The notes under the pieces were generated by a model that made no database searches, was not told the origin of the DNA, and saw only the letters and a list, made by a program, of their open reading frames with translations. Of a stretch of DNA of 64,000 bases, positions 27,899 to 39,542 are shown piece by piece; position 1 is the first letter of the stretch; each line of letters opens with the position of its first letter. A program made the position numbers and the translations under genes. This DNA comes from Pseudomonadota bacterium (GTDB taxonomy: Bacteria > Pseudomonadota > Alphaproteobacteria > Sphingomonadales > SMXR01), in contig JADFIA010000001.1 of the NCBI GenBank assembly GCA_022566895.1, positions 1 through 64,000 on the forward strand. Reading direction: 5' to 3'.

Positions 27899-30577
27899 CT
27901 AGAAACCGGTCGTGAGCCTGAAGTACAAGAGACGACCGCGCGGATCGTGAGTGCGCGACTCGAACCCGCCGTTCGTCGGCACAAAGGGCGGCTTCTTGTC
28001 AAAGGCGTTGATCAGGCCAACCGAAAAGGTTGTGCGCTCACCGCCGTCGAACAGGCCTTCCATATTGAAGTTATATTGAACGTCGACGGTGGTCATGGAC
28101 TTGATCTTGCCGTCTACCTGATCGTTCCGCATGCTGTCGATATAGCGCAGGAAGGCATTGATGCTGTGGCCACCCATTCCCCATGCAAATCCGAGGTTGA
28201 TGCGCCATTCGGGGGTCGGCGAACCGAAGTTCGTAAAGTTCCGCCCCCCGGCCCCTTCGACTTCGCCCACCTGGGGATCGATGATGTCATAATTGATCAC
28301 ATATGATGCCTCGACACTCGGACGGAACTGGCCCCAATCCGTCTCCGCGGTGTAGGAAATCGCAAAATCGAAGCCGTCGGTCTTCACAGACGAGGCGTTG
28401 ACGAAATTCACAAAGACCAACAGGATCGAGCCGCCCGGAGAGCGAACGACCCGGGTCGGATCAGCGCCAAACGCGTCGACCACGGCTTGCGAATTTTCGG
28501 CAATAATGACGTTCTTAAAAGAATAGCGCCAATAATCGATACTGATATCCCACTCGGGTGCCGGCTGCCACGACAGGCCGAAGTTCCAGGTGTTCGACGT
28601 CTCCGGCAGCAGATCGCGCTCGCCGTCTGCGTCAAGCAGGCTTCGCACGGCCGCGAAGAAGGTGCTGCCGCCTTCGGTTACCTGTTCAAGCACCGTGCTG
28701 GTCCCGAACTGCTGGAAGATGCTCGGGGCCCTGAAAGAGGTCGAGAATGCACCCCGGAAGGCGATTTCCGGGCTTGGCCGCACCAGCACCGAGACCTTGG
28801 GATCCCAACTGCTGCCAATCGCGCCGCCATAGTCCTCATAACGTAACGATAGCGACAGATCGATAATATCGCTAACCGGCACCGCGGCCTCCGCGAACAG
28901 CGCCCACGGGCTGCGTGAGGCCGAGAAATCGTTATTACCGATCAGGAAGGCAAACCCGTCGGCGTTGGAGATGGCATCATAGGACCGGCCCCATTTTTCA
29001 TCACGGAACTGGAAGCCGAAAGCGAACCCCAGGGGGCCGGCCGGCATATCATACAAATCACCCGTGACGACACCGTCGAAGACCGTTGTTTCGGACTTGG
29101 TATCGATCACCTGGGTGCCGATAATATAGTCCAGGACCTCCTGCGAGTTCGGAGCCGTGGTGAACGACGTTGCAAAGGGATTGAAGAACGCTGGTGTAGC
29201 CACCGAGCCCGGCACGGTCACCGACTGGCCGGCACAATCGGCCTGTCCCACCAATCCGAAGAGGGCGGCCTGGAACCGGCAGGCGACCGTATCCTCGGTG
29301 GCGATCTGGAAATCATTCTGACCGTGGGTTACGGCCAGCTCCCAGTAAATCCCCGAATCGGTCGAACCGGTAAGCTCGGCCGAAATGCGGTAAGTCTCCG
29401 AAGTCGTAGTGTTCGGCGAGACCTCGCCACCGTTTCCGATGGCGCGGCCGAAAAAGACCACGGCTGGTTCGCCGATCGCCGTGAAAAATGCCGGAAACTC
29501 GGGATGGCTGGCTAGCACGACCGTTTGAGCGAGCTGCAAGTTCGGAAAGGTCGGCGAGTTGCCGCGAATGGTTTCGTTATCCGCATAGCTGGCTTCGATG
29601 CGAAACTGCACGTTGGGCGAAAAGTCATAGCTCGCGGTTGCATATCCCAAATAGCGCTCTTCGTCCGGCACCAGATTAAAGAAATCGCCAAAATCGAAAC
29701 CGCAAAAACCAATTCCTGAAGACGGTGGCGGTGCTGTCGGAGAAGCTTGCAGCGGAAAGCCGCCAAAATCCGCGCAGCCGTTGGGGTCGATTAAGGGAGT
29801 GAAGGCCGGAAATAATGCGCCGCTGGTGGTGAAAAATGCACCCGGATTGCCCAGCGCACTGGTGTCGTTCGCCGGTTCGCTCAGCCGGCGTTCGGCGGTG
29901 GTCAAAGGCGTTCTATTGTAATAGCTAAAAGCTCCCATAAAGTGGAACTGGTCGTTGCCCCAACCGACTTTGGCCTGGAGCAGCGTGTCCGAAGCCTTGC
30001 CCTGGTCGGTGACAAACCGGTAATCACCGGAAATCTGTACACCCTCGAAATTATCGTCGGTGATGAAGTTGACAACCCCCGCCACAGCATCCGATCCGTA
30101 GGTCGGCGAGGCGGCGCTTTTTAATATCTCGATATAAGAGACAGCGATCTCCGGCACCAGCGACGATATGTCGATAAAATTCAGGCCGCCGTTGGTAAGG
30201 GCGCCGGACACGACCGCCCGCCGGCTGTTTAAAAGCACGAGAGTCGACGCCACGCCGAGGCCGCGCAGGTTAAAGTTGGATGTGCCCGTTGTGCCGTTTT
30301 GCGTAAAGGCATCCGGATTATTCTGGGCGCCGTTGTTGATGGTCAGGGTCTGCACGATGTCGGCGAAATTAGCGGCGCCTATGGCCTCCATCATTTCCTT
30401 ACCGATAACGGCAATGGGATTGGGGCTGTCGGCCTGCGATTTGCGGCGGATATAGGTGCCCGTGACCACTATTTCCTCGATCTCCTGGCCTTGGGCCAAA
30501 GCCGGGCTTGGTTCGACGGCAAGCGCGCCATAAAAAACGGCGGCAGCACTAGCAAAAAGAATGAATTTGTGTGACAT
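27899..30577 (-). CDS. TonB-dependent outer-membrane receptor
   Basis: Signal peptide, EEIVVTGTYIRRKSQADSPNPIAVIGKEMMEAIG (plug/TonB box-like), C-terminal beta-barrel ending in F. Confidence 0.93.
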   Translation of the reverse strand: MSHKFILFASAAAVFYGALAVEPSPALAQGQEIEEIVVTGTYIRRKSQADSPNPIAVIGKEMMEAIGAANFADIVQTLTINNGAQNNPDAFTQNGTTGTSNFNLRGLGVASTLVLLNSRRAVVSGALTNGGLNFIDISSLVPEIAVSYIEILKSAASPTYGSDAVAGVVNFITDDNFEGVQISGDYRFVTDQGKASDTLLQAKVGWGNDQFHFMGAFSYYNRTPLTTAERRLSEPANDTSALGNPGAFFTTSGALFPAFTPLIDPNGCADFGGFPLQASPTAPPPSSGIGFCGFDFGDFFNLVPDEERYLGYATASYDFSPNVQFRIEASYADNETIRGNSPTFPNLQLAQTVVLASHPEFPAFFTAIGEPAVVFFGRAIGNGGEVSPNTTTSETYRISAELTGSTDSGIYWELAVTHGQNDFQIATEDTVACRFQAALFGLVGQADCAGQSVTVPGSVATPAFFNPFATSFTTAPNSQEVLDYIIGTQVIDTKSETTVFDGVVTGDLYDMPAGPLGFAFGFQFRDEKWGRSYDAISNADGFAFLIGNNDFSASRSPWALFAEAAVPVSDIIDLSLSLRYEDYGGAIGSSWDPKVSVLVRPSPEIAFRGAFSTSFRAPSIFQQFGTSTVLEQVTEGGSTFFAAVRSLLDADGERDLLPETSNTWNFGLSWQPAPEWDISIDYWRYSFKNVIIAENSQAVVDAFGADPTRVVRSPGGSILLVFVNFVNASSVKTDGFDFAISYTAETDWGQFRPSVEASYVINYDIIDPQVGEVEGAGGRNFTNFGSPTPEWRINLGFAWGMGGHSINAFLRYIDSMRNDQVDGKIKSMTTVDVQYNFNMEGLFDGGERTTFSVGLINAFDKKPPFVPTNGGFESRTHDPRGRLLYFRLTTGF

Positions 30578-30890
30578 ATTTCCTCCCCTATCAGCAGAAC
30601 CGACGCCCGACCACGCCCGCCGACACCCCCTCACGGTGAACGACAATCGAACAAGACAATTAAATTCAACTCATTTTTTGCCGAAAGAATGCTGGCGTCA
30701 AGTAAAGCTTGCAATTTTGTTGCATATTCGGATGAACGGGAAATCACCAAATGGACCGGAAATCTCCAAAAACGGTTTTGTTTTGCATTTAGGTGTGCCA
30801 CTGACGCTAGGTCCCCAAGAGCCCGAATTCGGCTTGAGCAGGGGTCATTCTGCGGGTAATTCTGGCAGCGATGCGCGAGGACAAAAGAGA

Positions 30891-31181
30891 ATGATTGCGT
30901 TTTTTAATCTGATTGACCGCGTTCTTGAGATCTATCAGTTGCTGATCTTCATCTGGGTAATCCTGAGCTGGTTGCGCTCCTTCGGTCACCTGCCTTTGCA
31001 CAATTATTTTCTGGCCCTGATCTGGGACTTTCTTTACCGCATTACAGAGCCGTTTTTATACCGTATCCGGCGGTTTCTGCCGCCGATCGGCGGCCTCGAT
31101 CTCTCGCCGATTGTACTTCTATTGCTGGTCATGTTCCTCCGCGAGTTCCTGAACTACTCCATCCGTCCGATGTTTGTCTGA
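30891..31181 (+). CDS. YggT family membrane protein
   Basis: MIAFFNLIDRVLEIYQLLIFIWVILSWL...ITEPFLYRIRRFLPPIGGLDLSPIVLLLLVMFLREFL. Confidence 0.9.
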   Translation: MIAFFNLIDRVLEIYQLLIFIWVILSWLRSFGHLPLHNYFLALIWDFLYRITEPFLYRIRRFLPPIGGLDLSPIVLLLLVMFLREFLNYSIRPMFV

Positions 31182-31190
31182 GGTGGACCC

Positions 31191-31529
31191 ATTTTTTATC
31201 GTCAAACTCCAAAAGGCCTTTATGTCTATGCGGTCCTGAGGCCGAAGGCATCAGCCGACGAGGTGGTGGGCATTGTGGCCGGGGATCTGAGCATTGAGAA
31301 CCGGCTGGTGGTGCGGGTGAGGGCCCTGCCATATAAGGGACAAGCAAATAGCGCGCTTTGTAAGCTGATCGCCAAGACCTTCGGCGTGCCAAAGGGTAAG
31401 GTTGCAATTGCAAGCGGCCATAAATCGCGCCATAAGACGGTGCTGCTGGCCGGGGATTCAAAGGAATTGGCGGCCCACATGGAGAACAAGCTGCGGGAAC
31501 TGCAGATCGGAGCGGCAAAGGGTGAGTGA
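31191..31529 (+). CDS. DUF167/YggU family protein, probable ATT start
   Basis: In-frame reading (M)[30 protein letters not shown]...[49 protein letters not shown] at 31180-31186; first canonical start (GTG 31263) is inside the conserved domain. Confidence 0.75.
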   Translation: MFYRQTPKGLYVYAVLRPKASADEVVGIVAGDLSIENRLVVRVRALPYKGQANSALCKLIAKTFGVPKGKVAIASGHKSRHKTVLLAGDSKELAAHMENKLRELQIGAAKGE

Positions 31530-32418
31530 AGCAAGAATAATCGATGGCCGGGCTCTTGCTGCGAAGCTACGCGAGGGCGTCGCGGCGCGGGTCGAGACCC
31601 TAAAGTCCAAGCACGGCCTGACGCCTGGCCTCGCCGTCGTGATTGTCGGCGAGAACCCGGCCAGTCAGATCTACATCCGCAACAAGGCGCGCATGACGAC
31701 CGAGAGCGGGATGAACTCGTTCGAACACCGACTGCTTGCGACCACCACTCAAGACGAACTTCTTGGTCTGGTCGAAAAGCTGAACGACGATTCAGCGGTG
31801 CACGGGATTCTCGTCCAACTGCCATTGCCGGATCAGATCGACGAGGCGGCGGTCATGGAGGCAATCAATCCTGAAAAGGATGTCGACGGGTTTCACCTCG
31901 TCAACGTCGGGCTCTTGGCGACCGGGGGCGATGGGCTGGTGCCCTGTACGCCGCTCGGCTGTCTTTTGATGCTGCGAGCGGAGGTGGACGAGCTCAAAGG
32001 CAAACGCGCGCTGATCGTCGGGCGCTCGAACATTGTCGGCAAGCCGATGGCTCAGCTCTTGCTGCGCGAACACTGCACCGTCACGATTGCTCATTCGCGG
32101 ACCCGGGATCTGGCCGCAGAATGCCGCAACGCGGATATTCTGGTCGCTGCGGTTGGGGTTGCTCACCTGATCAAGGGCGACTGGATCAAGCCCGGTGCCG
32201 TGGTGATCGACGTTGGCCAGAATGTCGTCCCGGCCCCGGGAAAGGGCGATGGCAAAACGCAGCTGATCGGAGATGTGGAATTCGAAGCCGCAATCAAGAC
32301 AGCTGGGGCCATAACCCCGGTGCCGGGTGGCGTCGGCCCGATGACCATTGCTTGCCTATTGAAAAATACCGTCTCCGCCGCCTGCCGTCAGGCCGGAATC
32401 AACGAACACAGCCTATAG
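31522..32418 (+). CDS. folD: Methylenetetrahydrofolate dehydrogenase / methenyltetrahydrofolate cyclohydrolase
   Basis: [23 protein letters not shown]...GILVQLPLP...PCTPLGCL...[17 protein letters not shown]-like; GTG start overlapping the DUF167 gene. Confidence 0.94.
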   Translation: MSEARIIDGRALAAKLREGVAARVETLKSKHGLTPGLAVVIVGENPASQIYIRNKARMTTESGMNSFEHRLLATTTQDELLGLVEKLNDDSAVHGILVQLPLPDQIDEAAVMEAINPEKDVDGFHLVNVGLLATGGDGLVPCTPLGCLLMLRAEVDELKGKRALIVGRSNIVGKPMAQLLLREHCTVTIAHSRTRDLAAECRNADILVAAVGVAHLIKGDWIKPGAVVIDVGQNVVPAPGKGDGKTQLIGDVEFEAAIKTAGAITPVPGGVGPMTIACLLKNTVSAACRQAGINEHSL

Positions 32419-32422
32419 GCAC

Positions 32423-33634
32423 TTATTTTCTGGTGCTCAACAGCTTCAGTCTCAGCGCCATGAGTTCGATAAAGCCGCTCGCATCGCTTTGATCGTAAAC
32501 CTCGTCGTCCTCGAATGTAGCTAAGGCGGATGAATAGAGCGAATTATCAGAGCGCCGCCCGTCGACGATAACATTTCCCTTGTAAAGCTTCAGACGAACG
32601 GTACCCGAAACATTTTTTTGACTTTCATCGATCAGCGACTGGAGCATTTCGCGCTCCGGCGAAAACCAAAGACCATTGTAAATAAGCTCCGCGTAGCGCG
32701 GCATCAGCTCGTCTTTTAAATGCGCCGCTTGGCGATCAAGGGTAATGCTTTCGATGGCCCGGTGGGCATGGTGCAAGACCGTGCCACCGGGGGTCTCGTA
32801 AACGCTTCGGGATTTCATGCCGACCAAACGGTTCTCGACCATATCAGCCCGCCCGATCCCATTCTGGCCAGCCAGTTCGTTCAGCTGTTCAAGCAGATCT
32901 GCGGGTTCCATGCGAATACGGTCGATGGCGACCGGGTCGCCCTTTTCGAAAGCTATTTCCAGTAACAGCGGCGCATCCGGAGCCGCTTCCGGGGCCACGG
33001 TTCTCGAATAGACATATTCGGGTGGGGCGGCGTCGGGGTCTTCGAGCACCTTCCCCTCGGCGCTGGTGTGAAACAGATTGGCGTCGGTGGAAAACGGCGC
33101 CTGGCCTTTTTTGTCCTTAGGGACCGGAATCTTGTGCGCCTCGGCAAACGCCAGCAATTTGGTGCGCGAAGTCAAATCCCACTCGCGCCATGGAGCGATC
33201 ACCCGGATGTCGGGATCGAGGGCCGCATAGGCGAGCTCGAAGCGCACCTGATCGTTGCCCTTGCCGGTTGCTCCATGGGCCACCGCGTCGGCGCCGGTTT
33301 CTCTGGCGATCTCAATCTGACGTTTGGCGATCAGGGGCCTGGCAATCGCCGTGCCCAGCATGTAAGTCCCTTCGTAAAGGGCATTGGCGCGCAGCATCGG
33401 GAAAACATAGTGGCGCACAAACTGGTCCCGAAGATCTTCGATGAGAATCTCTCTAATGCCCAGTTGCTCAGCCCTGCGCCGTGCCTCATCGAGCTCGGCA
33501 CCCTGTCCGAGATCGGCCGCAAAGGCGACAACCTCGCAGCCGTAGGTCACTTCGAGCCATTTCAGAATGACGCTTGTATCGAGCCCGCCGGAATAGGCCA
33601 ACACGACTTTCTTTGGGTTCGTCGAGATGGCCAT
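32423..33634 (-). CDS. argG: Argininosuccinate synthase
   Basis: [27 protein letters not shown]...[47 protein letters not shown]. Confidence 0.96.
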   Translation of the reverse strand: MAISTNPKKVVLAYSGGLDTSVILKWLEVTYGCEVVAFAADLGQGAELDEARRRAEQLGIREILIEDLRDQFVRHYVFPMLRANALYEGTYMLGTAIARPLIAKRQIEIARETGADAVAHGATGKGNDQVRFELAYAALDPDIRVIAPWREWDLTSRTKLLAFAEAHKIPVPKDKKGQAPFSTDANLFHTSAEGKVLEDPDAAPPEYVYSRTVAPEAAPDAPLLLEIAFEKGDPVAIDRIRMEPADLLEQLNELAGQNGIGRADMVENRLVGMKSRSVYETPGGTVLHHAHRAIESITLDRQAAHLKDELMPRYAELIYNGLWFSPEREMLQSLIDESQKNVSGTVRLKLYKGNVIVDGRRSDNSLYSSALATFEDDEVYDQSDASGFIELMALRLKLLSTRK

Positions 33635-33642
33635 GCTTTTTC

Positions 33643-34806
33643 CTAGGCCCCCGGGCTCTGCCGTCTTTGTCGTTTGCTGGCCGATCTCAGCTGGCCGCAA
33701 GCCGCCATGATGTCCTGTCCCCGCGGCGTACGCACGGGGGCAGAGATGCCCGCCTCGAAAATGATCGAACTGAAGCGCTTGATCCGCTCCGGTTCCGAAC
33801 ATTCGTACGCCGCGCCGTCCCAAGGATTGAAGGGAATCAGATTGACCTTGACCGGTAGGTCGTACTCCCTAATCAGACGGACCAATTCTCTGGCATCATC
33901 GTCGCTGTCGTTCACGCCCTTGAGCATGACATATTCGAAGGTAATCCGCCGGGCATTGTGGGCGCCCGGGTAGTCCTGACAGGCCTTCAGCAATTCCTTA
34001 AGCGGGTATTTGCGGTTTAGGGGTACGATCTCGCTTCGCACGGCATCGTTTGTAGCGTGGAGAGATACGGCCAGATTGACGCCAATCTCCTGGCCGGCTC
34101 TTTGCATCATCGGCACGACGCCGGCGGTCGAAAGCGTAATCCGGCGGCGCGACATCTGGATACCCTCCTTATCCATGACGATAAGCAGCGCCTTTTTGAC
34201 ATTCTCGAAATTATAAAGCGGCTCGCCCATGCCCATCATGACAATGTTCGTGACCCTGCGCCCGGCGGTCGACGACGGCACCCATTCACCCAAATCGTCA
34301 CGGGCGACCAGGATTTGGGCGACGATCTCGCCGGCTTCAAGATTCCTGACCAGCCGCTGGGTTCCGGTGTAGCAGAAGCGGCAATTGAGTGTGCAGCCAA
34401 CCTGAGACGAAACGCAAAGCGTGCCGCGGTCCTGATCGGGGATGTAGACCATTTCCGCCTCCTTGCCGTCGGCGAACCTCAAAAGATATTTCCTCGTACC
34501 GTCCTTTGAGATTTGAAGGTTCACCACCTCGGGGCGGGATATACGGAAGCGACGGGCCAGATCTTGGCGTAGATTCTTCGCTACATTGGTCATCGAATCG
34601 AAGGATTGGTGACCGTGATGATAAATCCAGCGCCAAAGCTGCGCCGTCCGCATTTTGGCTTGTCGGTCCGGAACGCCGGCGGCGATAAGGGCCTCGCACA
34701 TCTCATCCCGGGACAGTCCCAGGAGATCGATCGGTGCACTGGTATCGGTGGCCCCGGTATCCGGGTCGGTGCCGACGGGGTCGGCCGTCTTAATATCCAT
34801 GGTCAC
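33643..34806 (-). CDS. rlmN: 23S rRNA (adenine2503-C2)-methyltransferase
   Basis: Radical [31 protein letters not shown]-terminal motif. Confidence 0.95.
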   Translation of the reverse strand: MTMDIKTADPVGTDPDTGATDTSAPIDLLGLSRDEMCEALIAAGVPDRQAKMRTAQLWRWIYHHGHQSFDSMTNVAKNLRQDLARRFRISRPEVVNLQISKDGTRKYLLRFADGKEAEMVYIPDQDRGTLCVSSQVGCTLNCRFCYTGTQRLVRNLEAGEIVAQILVARDDLGEWVPSSTAGRRVTNIVMMGMGEPLYNFENVKKALLIVMDKEGIQMSRRRITLSTAGVVPMMQRAGQEIGVNLAVSLHATNDAVRSEIVPLNRKYPLKELLKACQDYPGAHNARRITFEYVMLKGVNDSDDDARELVRLIREYDLPVKVNLIPFNPWDGAAYECSEPERIKRFSSIIFEAGISAPVRTPRGQDIMAACGQLRSASKRQRRQSPGA

Positions 34807-34824
34807 GGGATTAGCCTCAGCTCT

Positions 34825-35406
34825 CTATTCGCAGGCTTTAGTCATGGCACTATAGGCGGCTGTAAAGCCCATGAGCGAGAACCTGTACCGAGTGTTTGTG
34901 CCTCGCGCCGAGGTACTGCGAACAACCATCCTATTACCACGTTTCATACTTGCCACGACCTGACGGTCCTCTCGAGGTGTGGGCATCCAGGCACATCCCC
35001 CCACTCTTTTTTCGTCTAATTTGCATTCCTCGGTAAAAAATCTGTGTTGGGTTGATCCGATAGTTACTGTTGTGGTTGATCCGGGCCGAAACCGGTATCC
35101 AACTACGATGTTGACCTCGTCTTGTATTTTCAAGCGCGGCTTGTGGGTTACAGTGACGTAAATGCTGCCGTGGTTAACGTTTTTCGGAGTCATTTCCTTG
35201 GGAATCGAAATGACATAACAAATTGTATTGCCGTCCTCATTGGCGAGGGTGAAGGCATCCCAATCGCGATAGCTGCCGATCAGATCGTGTTTCTCCTGGG
35301 CCAGCGAAGGTTCGGGGGCCGCGAGAAGCACAATCGCTAGCGCTGCCGAAATGAATGGTACTCGGGAGGTCGCTGAGACGATCCGAATAATTCCACCAAT
35401 ACGCAT
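34825..35406 (-). CDS. Invasion-associated locus B (IalB)-like exported protein
   Basis: Signal peptide; GSYRDWDAFTLANEDGNTICYVISIPKEMTPKNVNHGSIYVTVTHKP. Confidence 0.7.
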   Translation of the reverse strand: MRIGGIIRIVSATSRVPFISAALAIVLLAAPEPSLAQEKHDLIGSYRDWDAFTLANEDGNTICYVISIPKEMTPKNVNHGSIYVTVTHKPRLKIQDEVNIVVGYRFRPGSTTTVTIGSTQHRFFTEECKLDEKRVGGCAWMPTPREDRQVVASMKRGNRMVVRSTSARGTNTRYRFSLMGFTAAYSAMTKACE

Positions 35407-35647
35407 TTCAATGTGCTCCAATTCTCTCAAGAAACTGCCGGCAAGCCAGTGAACTCCGACACATAGAGCATTAGGTCCCGACCAATGCAAGTTACATCAC
35501 ATCAGCCCTTCGAGTTTCAACCCCAAGGCCCGACTTTGGCGGGATTTTGATCCATAAAATGGCTAGAAATATGGCGGCCCGTCTCTTGACCCGCCGATCC
35601 GCAGGTCCTACACCCGAAATGAGATTTCGGTTCTTCGGGCGGGGCTA

Positions 35648-36346
35648 ATGAAGAAGGTTTACAAGAACGCCGGTGCGGCTCTCGACGGGCTTTTGTTCGA
35701 CGGCATGACGATCATGGCCGGCGGTTTCGGGCTTTGCGGGATTCCCGAAAACTTAATCACCGCGATCAGAGATGCGGGGGTTGGTAATCTGACCGTCATC
35801 AGCAACAATGCGGGCGTCGACGACTTCGGTCTCGGGCTGCTTCTCGAGACACATCAAATCAAGAAAATGGTCTCGTCCTACGTCGGCGAAAACAAGCTTT
35901 TCGAACAGCAGTTCTTGAGCGGCGAGCTTGAACTGGAGTTCAATCCACAGGGCACGCTGGCCGAGCGAATCCGGGCTGGCGGAGCCGGGATACCGGGATT
36001 TTACACCAAGACCGGTGTCGGGACGGTGATCGCCGAGGGCAAACCCCACAAGCAGTTTGACGGCGAAACCCATATCCTCGAGCGCGGGCTTACGGCTGAT
36101 CTTTCGATCATCAAGGCCTGGAAAGGCGACACAGCGGGAAATCTTATTTACCGCAAGACGGCGCGGAATTTTAATCCGATCATGGCGACCGCCGGCAGGG
36201 CCACCGTGGCCGAAGTCGAGGAGATCGTCGAAGTTGGCGCGCTGGAGGCCGATTTTATTCATACGCCAGGTATTTTTGTACAGCGGATATTCAAAGGTGA
36301 GTTCGAAAAGCGGATCGAACAGCGCACAACTAGAGAGAGGGAATAG
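35648..36346 (+). CDS. 3-oxoacid CoA-transferase subunit A
   Basis: [22 protein letters not shown]...[14 protein letters not shown]. Confidence 0.92.
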   Translation: MKKVYKNAGAALDGLLFDGMTIMAGGFGLCGIPENLITAIRDAGVGNLTVISNNAGVDDFGLGLLLETHQIKKMVSSYVGENKLFEQQFLSGELELEFNPQGTLAERIRAGGAGIPGFYTKTGVGTVIAEGKPHKQFDGETHILERGLTADLSIIKAWKGDTAGNLIYRKTARNFNPIMATAGRATVAEVEEIVEVGALEADFIHTPGIFVQRIFKGEFEKRIEQRTTRERE

Positions 36347-36349
36347 ATC

Positions 36350-36991
36350 ATGCCTTGGACCCGGCTCCAGATGGCCGAGCGGGCGGCGGCGGAACTGAAA
36401 GACGGTTACTACGTCAACCTTGGCATCGGCATCCCGACGCTGGTCGCCAACTTCATTCCGAGCAATATCGATCTCACCCTGCAAAGCGAAAACGGCATGC
36501 TCGGTATGGGCCCCTTTCCCTATGAGGACGAGGTGGACCCGGATCTTATTAACGCCGGCAAGCAGACGATCACCGAGCTCAAGCGCACCAGCTATTTCTC
36601 GAGCGCTGACAGTTTTGGCATGATCCGCGGCGGCCATATCGATCTCTCGATTCTGGGCGCCATGGAAGTGGCGGAAAACGGCGATTTGGCCAACTGGATG
36701 ATCCCCGGAAAAATGGTCAAGGGCATGGGCGGCGCCATGGATCTGGTGGCCGGTGTCAAGAAGGTTGTCGTGATCATGGACCACAACGCCAAGGACAGCC
36801 GCCCCAAGCTCTTGCACGAGTGCAGTCTGCCGCTGACCGGCGCCGGCGTGGTCGATTTGGTGATTACCGATCTTGGGGTTTTCGTCATCAATGACCGGGG
36901 GCTAAGTCTCGTTGAACTGGCCCCGGACGTTCGCATCGACGAAATAAAGGATCGGACCGAAGCCGATTTCACGGTCGACCTGGCCAGGTGA
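36350..36991 (+). CDS. 3-oxoacid CoA-transferase subunit B
   Basis: DGYYVNLGIGIPTLVANFIP...LQSENGMLGMGPFP (ENG catalytic Glu motif). Confidence 0.93.
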   Translation: MPWTRLQMAERAAAELKDGYYVNLGIGIPTLVANFIPSNIDLTLQSENGMLGMGPFPYEDEVDPDLINAGKQTITELKRTSYFSSADSFGMIRGGHIDLSILGAMEVAENGDLANWMIPGKMVKGMGGAMDLVAGVKKVVVIMDHNAKDSRPKLLHECSLPLTGAGVVDLVITDLGVFVINDRGLSLVELAPDVRIDEIKDRTEADFTVDLAR

Positions 36992-37037
36992 CGATCTTGT
37001 CGCTATCCCGAGCAGACCGCCGTGGACAGGCCCAGCG

Positions 37038-37925
37038 ATGATCGGCCACTTGCCGCCCAGCACGCGGGCCATGATCCATATGGTCTGGTCGGGAATTCTT
37101 TTCGGCACGCTTTGGGCCCTGATTCGCCACACTTCGGAAACGGTTCATCCCTTCATGATCGTTTTTTACCGGACGCTGTTTGCGCTTTTCGCCTTTGCCC
37201 CGGTGTTTTGGCGGGTCGGAATCAGTTTTTTCAAAACCGAACGGATTGGCTTGCATTTCTTGCGTTCATTGTTCGCAATTAGTGGCACGCTCGGCACCTT
37301 TTACGCGATCGCAAACGCCCCGATGGCGGATGTCGTGGCGATCAGCTACGCGGCGCCGATCTTCGCCGTTATCGGGGCGGCACTTTGGCTCGGTGAACGG
37401 ATCAAGATGCGGCGAATGCTGGCCATCCTGATCGCCTTTGCGGGTGCATTTTTGGTTGTCAGACCCGGTTTTGAGGCAGTCACAATGGGCATCTGGGCGG
37501 CCATAATCGGTGCCGTATCGATCGGGGCATCGATGTTGGTAATCAAGTCGCTGACTTCGACCGACGACCCGCAAGCCATCGCCGCCTATTCATTTCTGCT
37601 GATCCTGCCGGTCGTCTTTCTCGTCGCGTTGAGCGTTTGGCAATGGCTGACACTTGAAGAATTAGGGCTGCTCCTGGTGATCGGGATCATGGTGAGATTC
37701 GCCCATACCGCATTGGGCCGCGCCTTTGCGCTCGGCGAAGCCTCGGCGGTCTTGCCGCTCGATTTTGTGCGCCTGATGTTGGCGACGTTATTTGGCGTCT
37801 ACCTATTTGGCGAGCCGGTGGACATTCTGACCTTGGCCGGAGCGCTGCTTATTCTCGGCTCCACGGTCTATACAGCGCACCGCGAAGCCCAGCTTGGGAA
37901 ACAAACCACGAAGCGGGTACCCTAG
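37038..37925 (+). CDS. DMT-superfamily (EamA) transporter
   Basis: About 10 TM segments, two EamA repeats, [21 protein letters not shown]. Confidence 0.88.
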   Translation: MIGHLPPSTRAMIHMVWSGILFGTLWALIRHTSETVHPFMIVFYRTLFALFAFAPVFWRVGISFFKTERIGLHFLRSLFAISGTLGTFYAIANAPMADVVAISYAAPIFAVIGAALWLGERIKMRRMLAILIAFAGAFLVVRPGFEAVTMGIWAAIIGAVSIGASMLVIKSLTSTDDPQAIAAYSFLLILPVVFLVALSVWQWLTLEELGLLLVIGIMVRFAHTALGRAFALGEASAVLPLDFVRLMLATLFGVYLFGEPVDILTLAGALLILGSTVYTAHREAQLGKQTTKRVP

Positions 37926-38215
37926 GCGCCGGCGAATCGTTCCATGGCCTTGGCAAGCCGTATATCGCGCTCGGTCAAACCGTCCGCATCATGGGTTGAA
38001 AGTGTCACCTCGACCCGGTTGTAGACATTGAACCATTCGGGATGGTGATCCATCTTTTCGGCCACCATAGCGACCCGCGACATAAAGCCGAATGCAGCAT
38101 TGAAATCACCAAACGTGAAGGTCCGCTTAATGGCATCGCGGCCATCCACAAGACCCCAGCCGGGCAGGGCCTCGAGGGCCGCTGCTCTTTCCTCCTCGGT
38201 CAAACGCTCGACCAT
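37922..38215 (-). CDS. phhB: 4a-hydroxytetrahydrobiopterin dehydratase
   Basis: [44 protein letters not shown]. Confidence 0.93.
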   Translation of the reverse strand: MVERLTEEERAAALEALPGWGLVDGRDAIKRTFTFGDFNAAFGFMSRVAMVAEKMDHHPEWFNVYNRVEVTLSTHDADGLTERDIRLAKAMERFAGA

Positions 38216-38234
38216 GATTTCTTCCTTCCTTTCT

Positions 38235-38948
38235 TTAGGCCTCTCCGGCCAACAGCCGCTCCACAAACTCCGGCACGAGTTTGCTTGCCGGTCCCTGGCG
38301 GGCCTCATTGAAAAGGCTGACGCCTTCGGACGGCTCAAGGTTCAGCTCGATACTGCGGGCTCTCCCCATGGCGCTTACCTGAGCCACGAAGCCGGCCGCC
38401 GGATAGACATTACCAGATGTGCCGATCGAGACAAAAAGATCGCACGATCTTAAAGCCTCGTCGATTTCATACATGCAGAATGGCATCTCGCCGAACCAGA
38501 CGATATGCGGGCGCAGCGAAGGTATCACGCCGCAGTCCGGGCATTCCACCGTCTCGTCGATATCCCCGGACCAATCGAAGACCTCGGCGCACGAGCGGCA
38601 GTGCACCTTTAGCAGCTCGCCGTGCATATGGAGAATATTCCTGCTACCGCCGCGCTCGTGCAGATCATCGATATTTTGGGTGATCACCAGCACTTCGCCA
38701 TCGTGCTCCTGTTCGAGGCGCGCCAAGGCCTTATGGGCAGGATTGGGCCGCACTGTGCCGAGATTGGCCCGGCGCATGTTGTAAAAGCGATGCACAAGCT
38801 CGGGATCGCGGCGAAACGCCTCGGGTGTGGCGACATCTTCGAGCCGGTGATTTTCCCACAGACCATCGTCGCCGCGGAAGGTCGAGAGCCCCGACTCGGC
38901 CGAAATTCCGGCCCCTGTCAGCACGACGATATTTTGGTAATTGGTCAT
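38235..38948 (-). CDS. cobB: NAD-dependent protein deacylase (sirtuin, class III-like)
   Basis: [24 protein letters not shown]...[13 protein letters not shown]...[19 protein letters not shown] element typical of class III. Confidence 0.93.
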   Translation of the reverse strand: MTNYQNIVVLTGAGISAESGLSTFRGDDGLWENHRLEDVATPEAFRRDPELVHRFYNMRRANLGTVRPNPAHKALARLEQEHDGEVLVITQNIDDLHERGGSRNILHMHGELLKVHCRSCAEVFDWSGDIDETVECPDCGVIPSLRPHIVWFGEMPFCMYEIDEALRSCDLFVSIGTSGNVYPAAGFVAQVSAMGRARSIELNLEPSEGVSLFNEARQGPASKLVPEFVERLLAGEA

Positions 38949-39050
38949 ATTTAATTCTTGCTCTCTGCCTCAAAATACTGGCGGCTTTCCCTTATCTTTG
39001 CAATTCCCTAAAGTGCCAGTCCCGAAATCAGCGCAGGGAGTGAGCTTTAA

Positions 39051-39542
39051 ATGGTCGGAGTCCTGTTTGTTTGCATGGGCAATATTTGCCGCTCGCCACT
39101 CGCCGAAGGGGCTTTTCGTGATCTCGCTCAGGCCGAGGGTCTGTTCGAGCGGGGCCTGTTTTGTGATTCCGCCGGTACCAGCGCCTATCACATCGGTCAG
39201 GCTCCTGATCCCCGGTCGATCGAAGTTGCAGCAAGGCACGGGATTGACATTAGCGACCAAAGGGCTCGCAGCGTAGACAGCGAGGATTTCGACCGCTTTC
39301 AATATATCCTGGCGATGGATCAGTATAATCTCGACAGCCTTTTGGATCGAGCACCGCCCGGCCTCGGGAACAGGGCCCGGCTCTATCTCTCTTACGCCCC
39401 GCATCTCGGCATCGACGAAGTGCCGGATCCCTATTACGGGGGCAACCGGGGGTTCGAATTGTGCCTCGATTTGGTACGCGAAACGTCGAAAGGTCTGTTG
39501 GAACAGATCGTCCGCGAACATTTTTCCGATCAACGGAAATGA
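39051..39542 (+). CDS. Low-molecular-weight protein-tyrosine phosphatase
   Basis: VLFVCMGNICRSPLAEG...DPYYGGNRGFELCLDL. Confidence 0.94.
   Translation: MVGVLFVCMGNICRSPLAEGAFRDLAQAEGLFERGLFCDSAGTSAYHIGQAPDPRSIEVAARHGIDISDQRARSVDSEDFDRFQYILAMDQYNLDSLLDRAPPGLGNRARLYLSYAPHLGIDEVPDPYYGGNRGFELCLDLVRETSKGLLEQIVREHFSDQRK

Noticed and set aside
35753-36817. 354-aa minus-strand ORF opposite the CoA-transferase genes
   Set aside because: Both sense-strand proteins have clear family motifs; the antisense ORF is an artefact of GC-rich codon bias and has no recognisable domain
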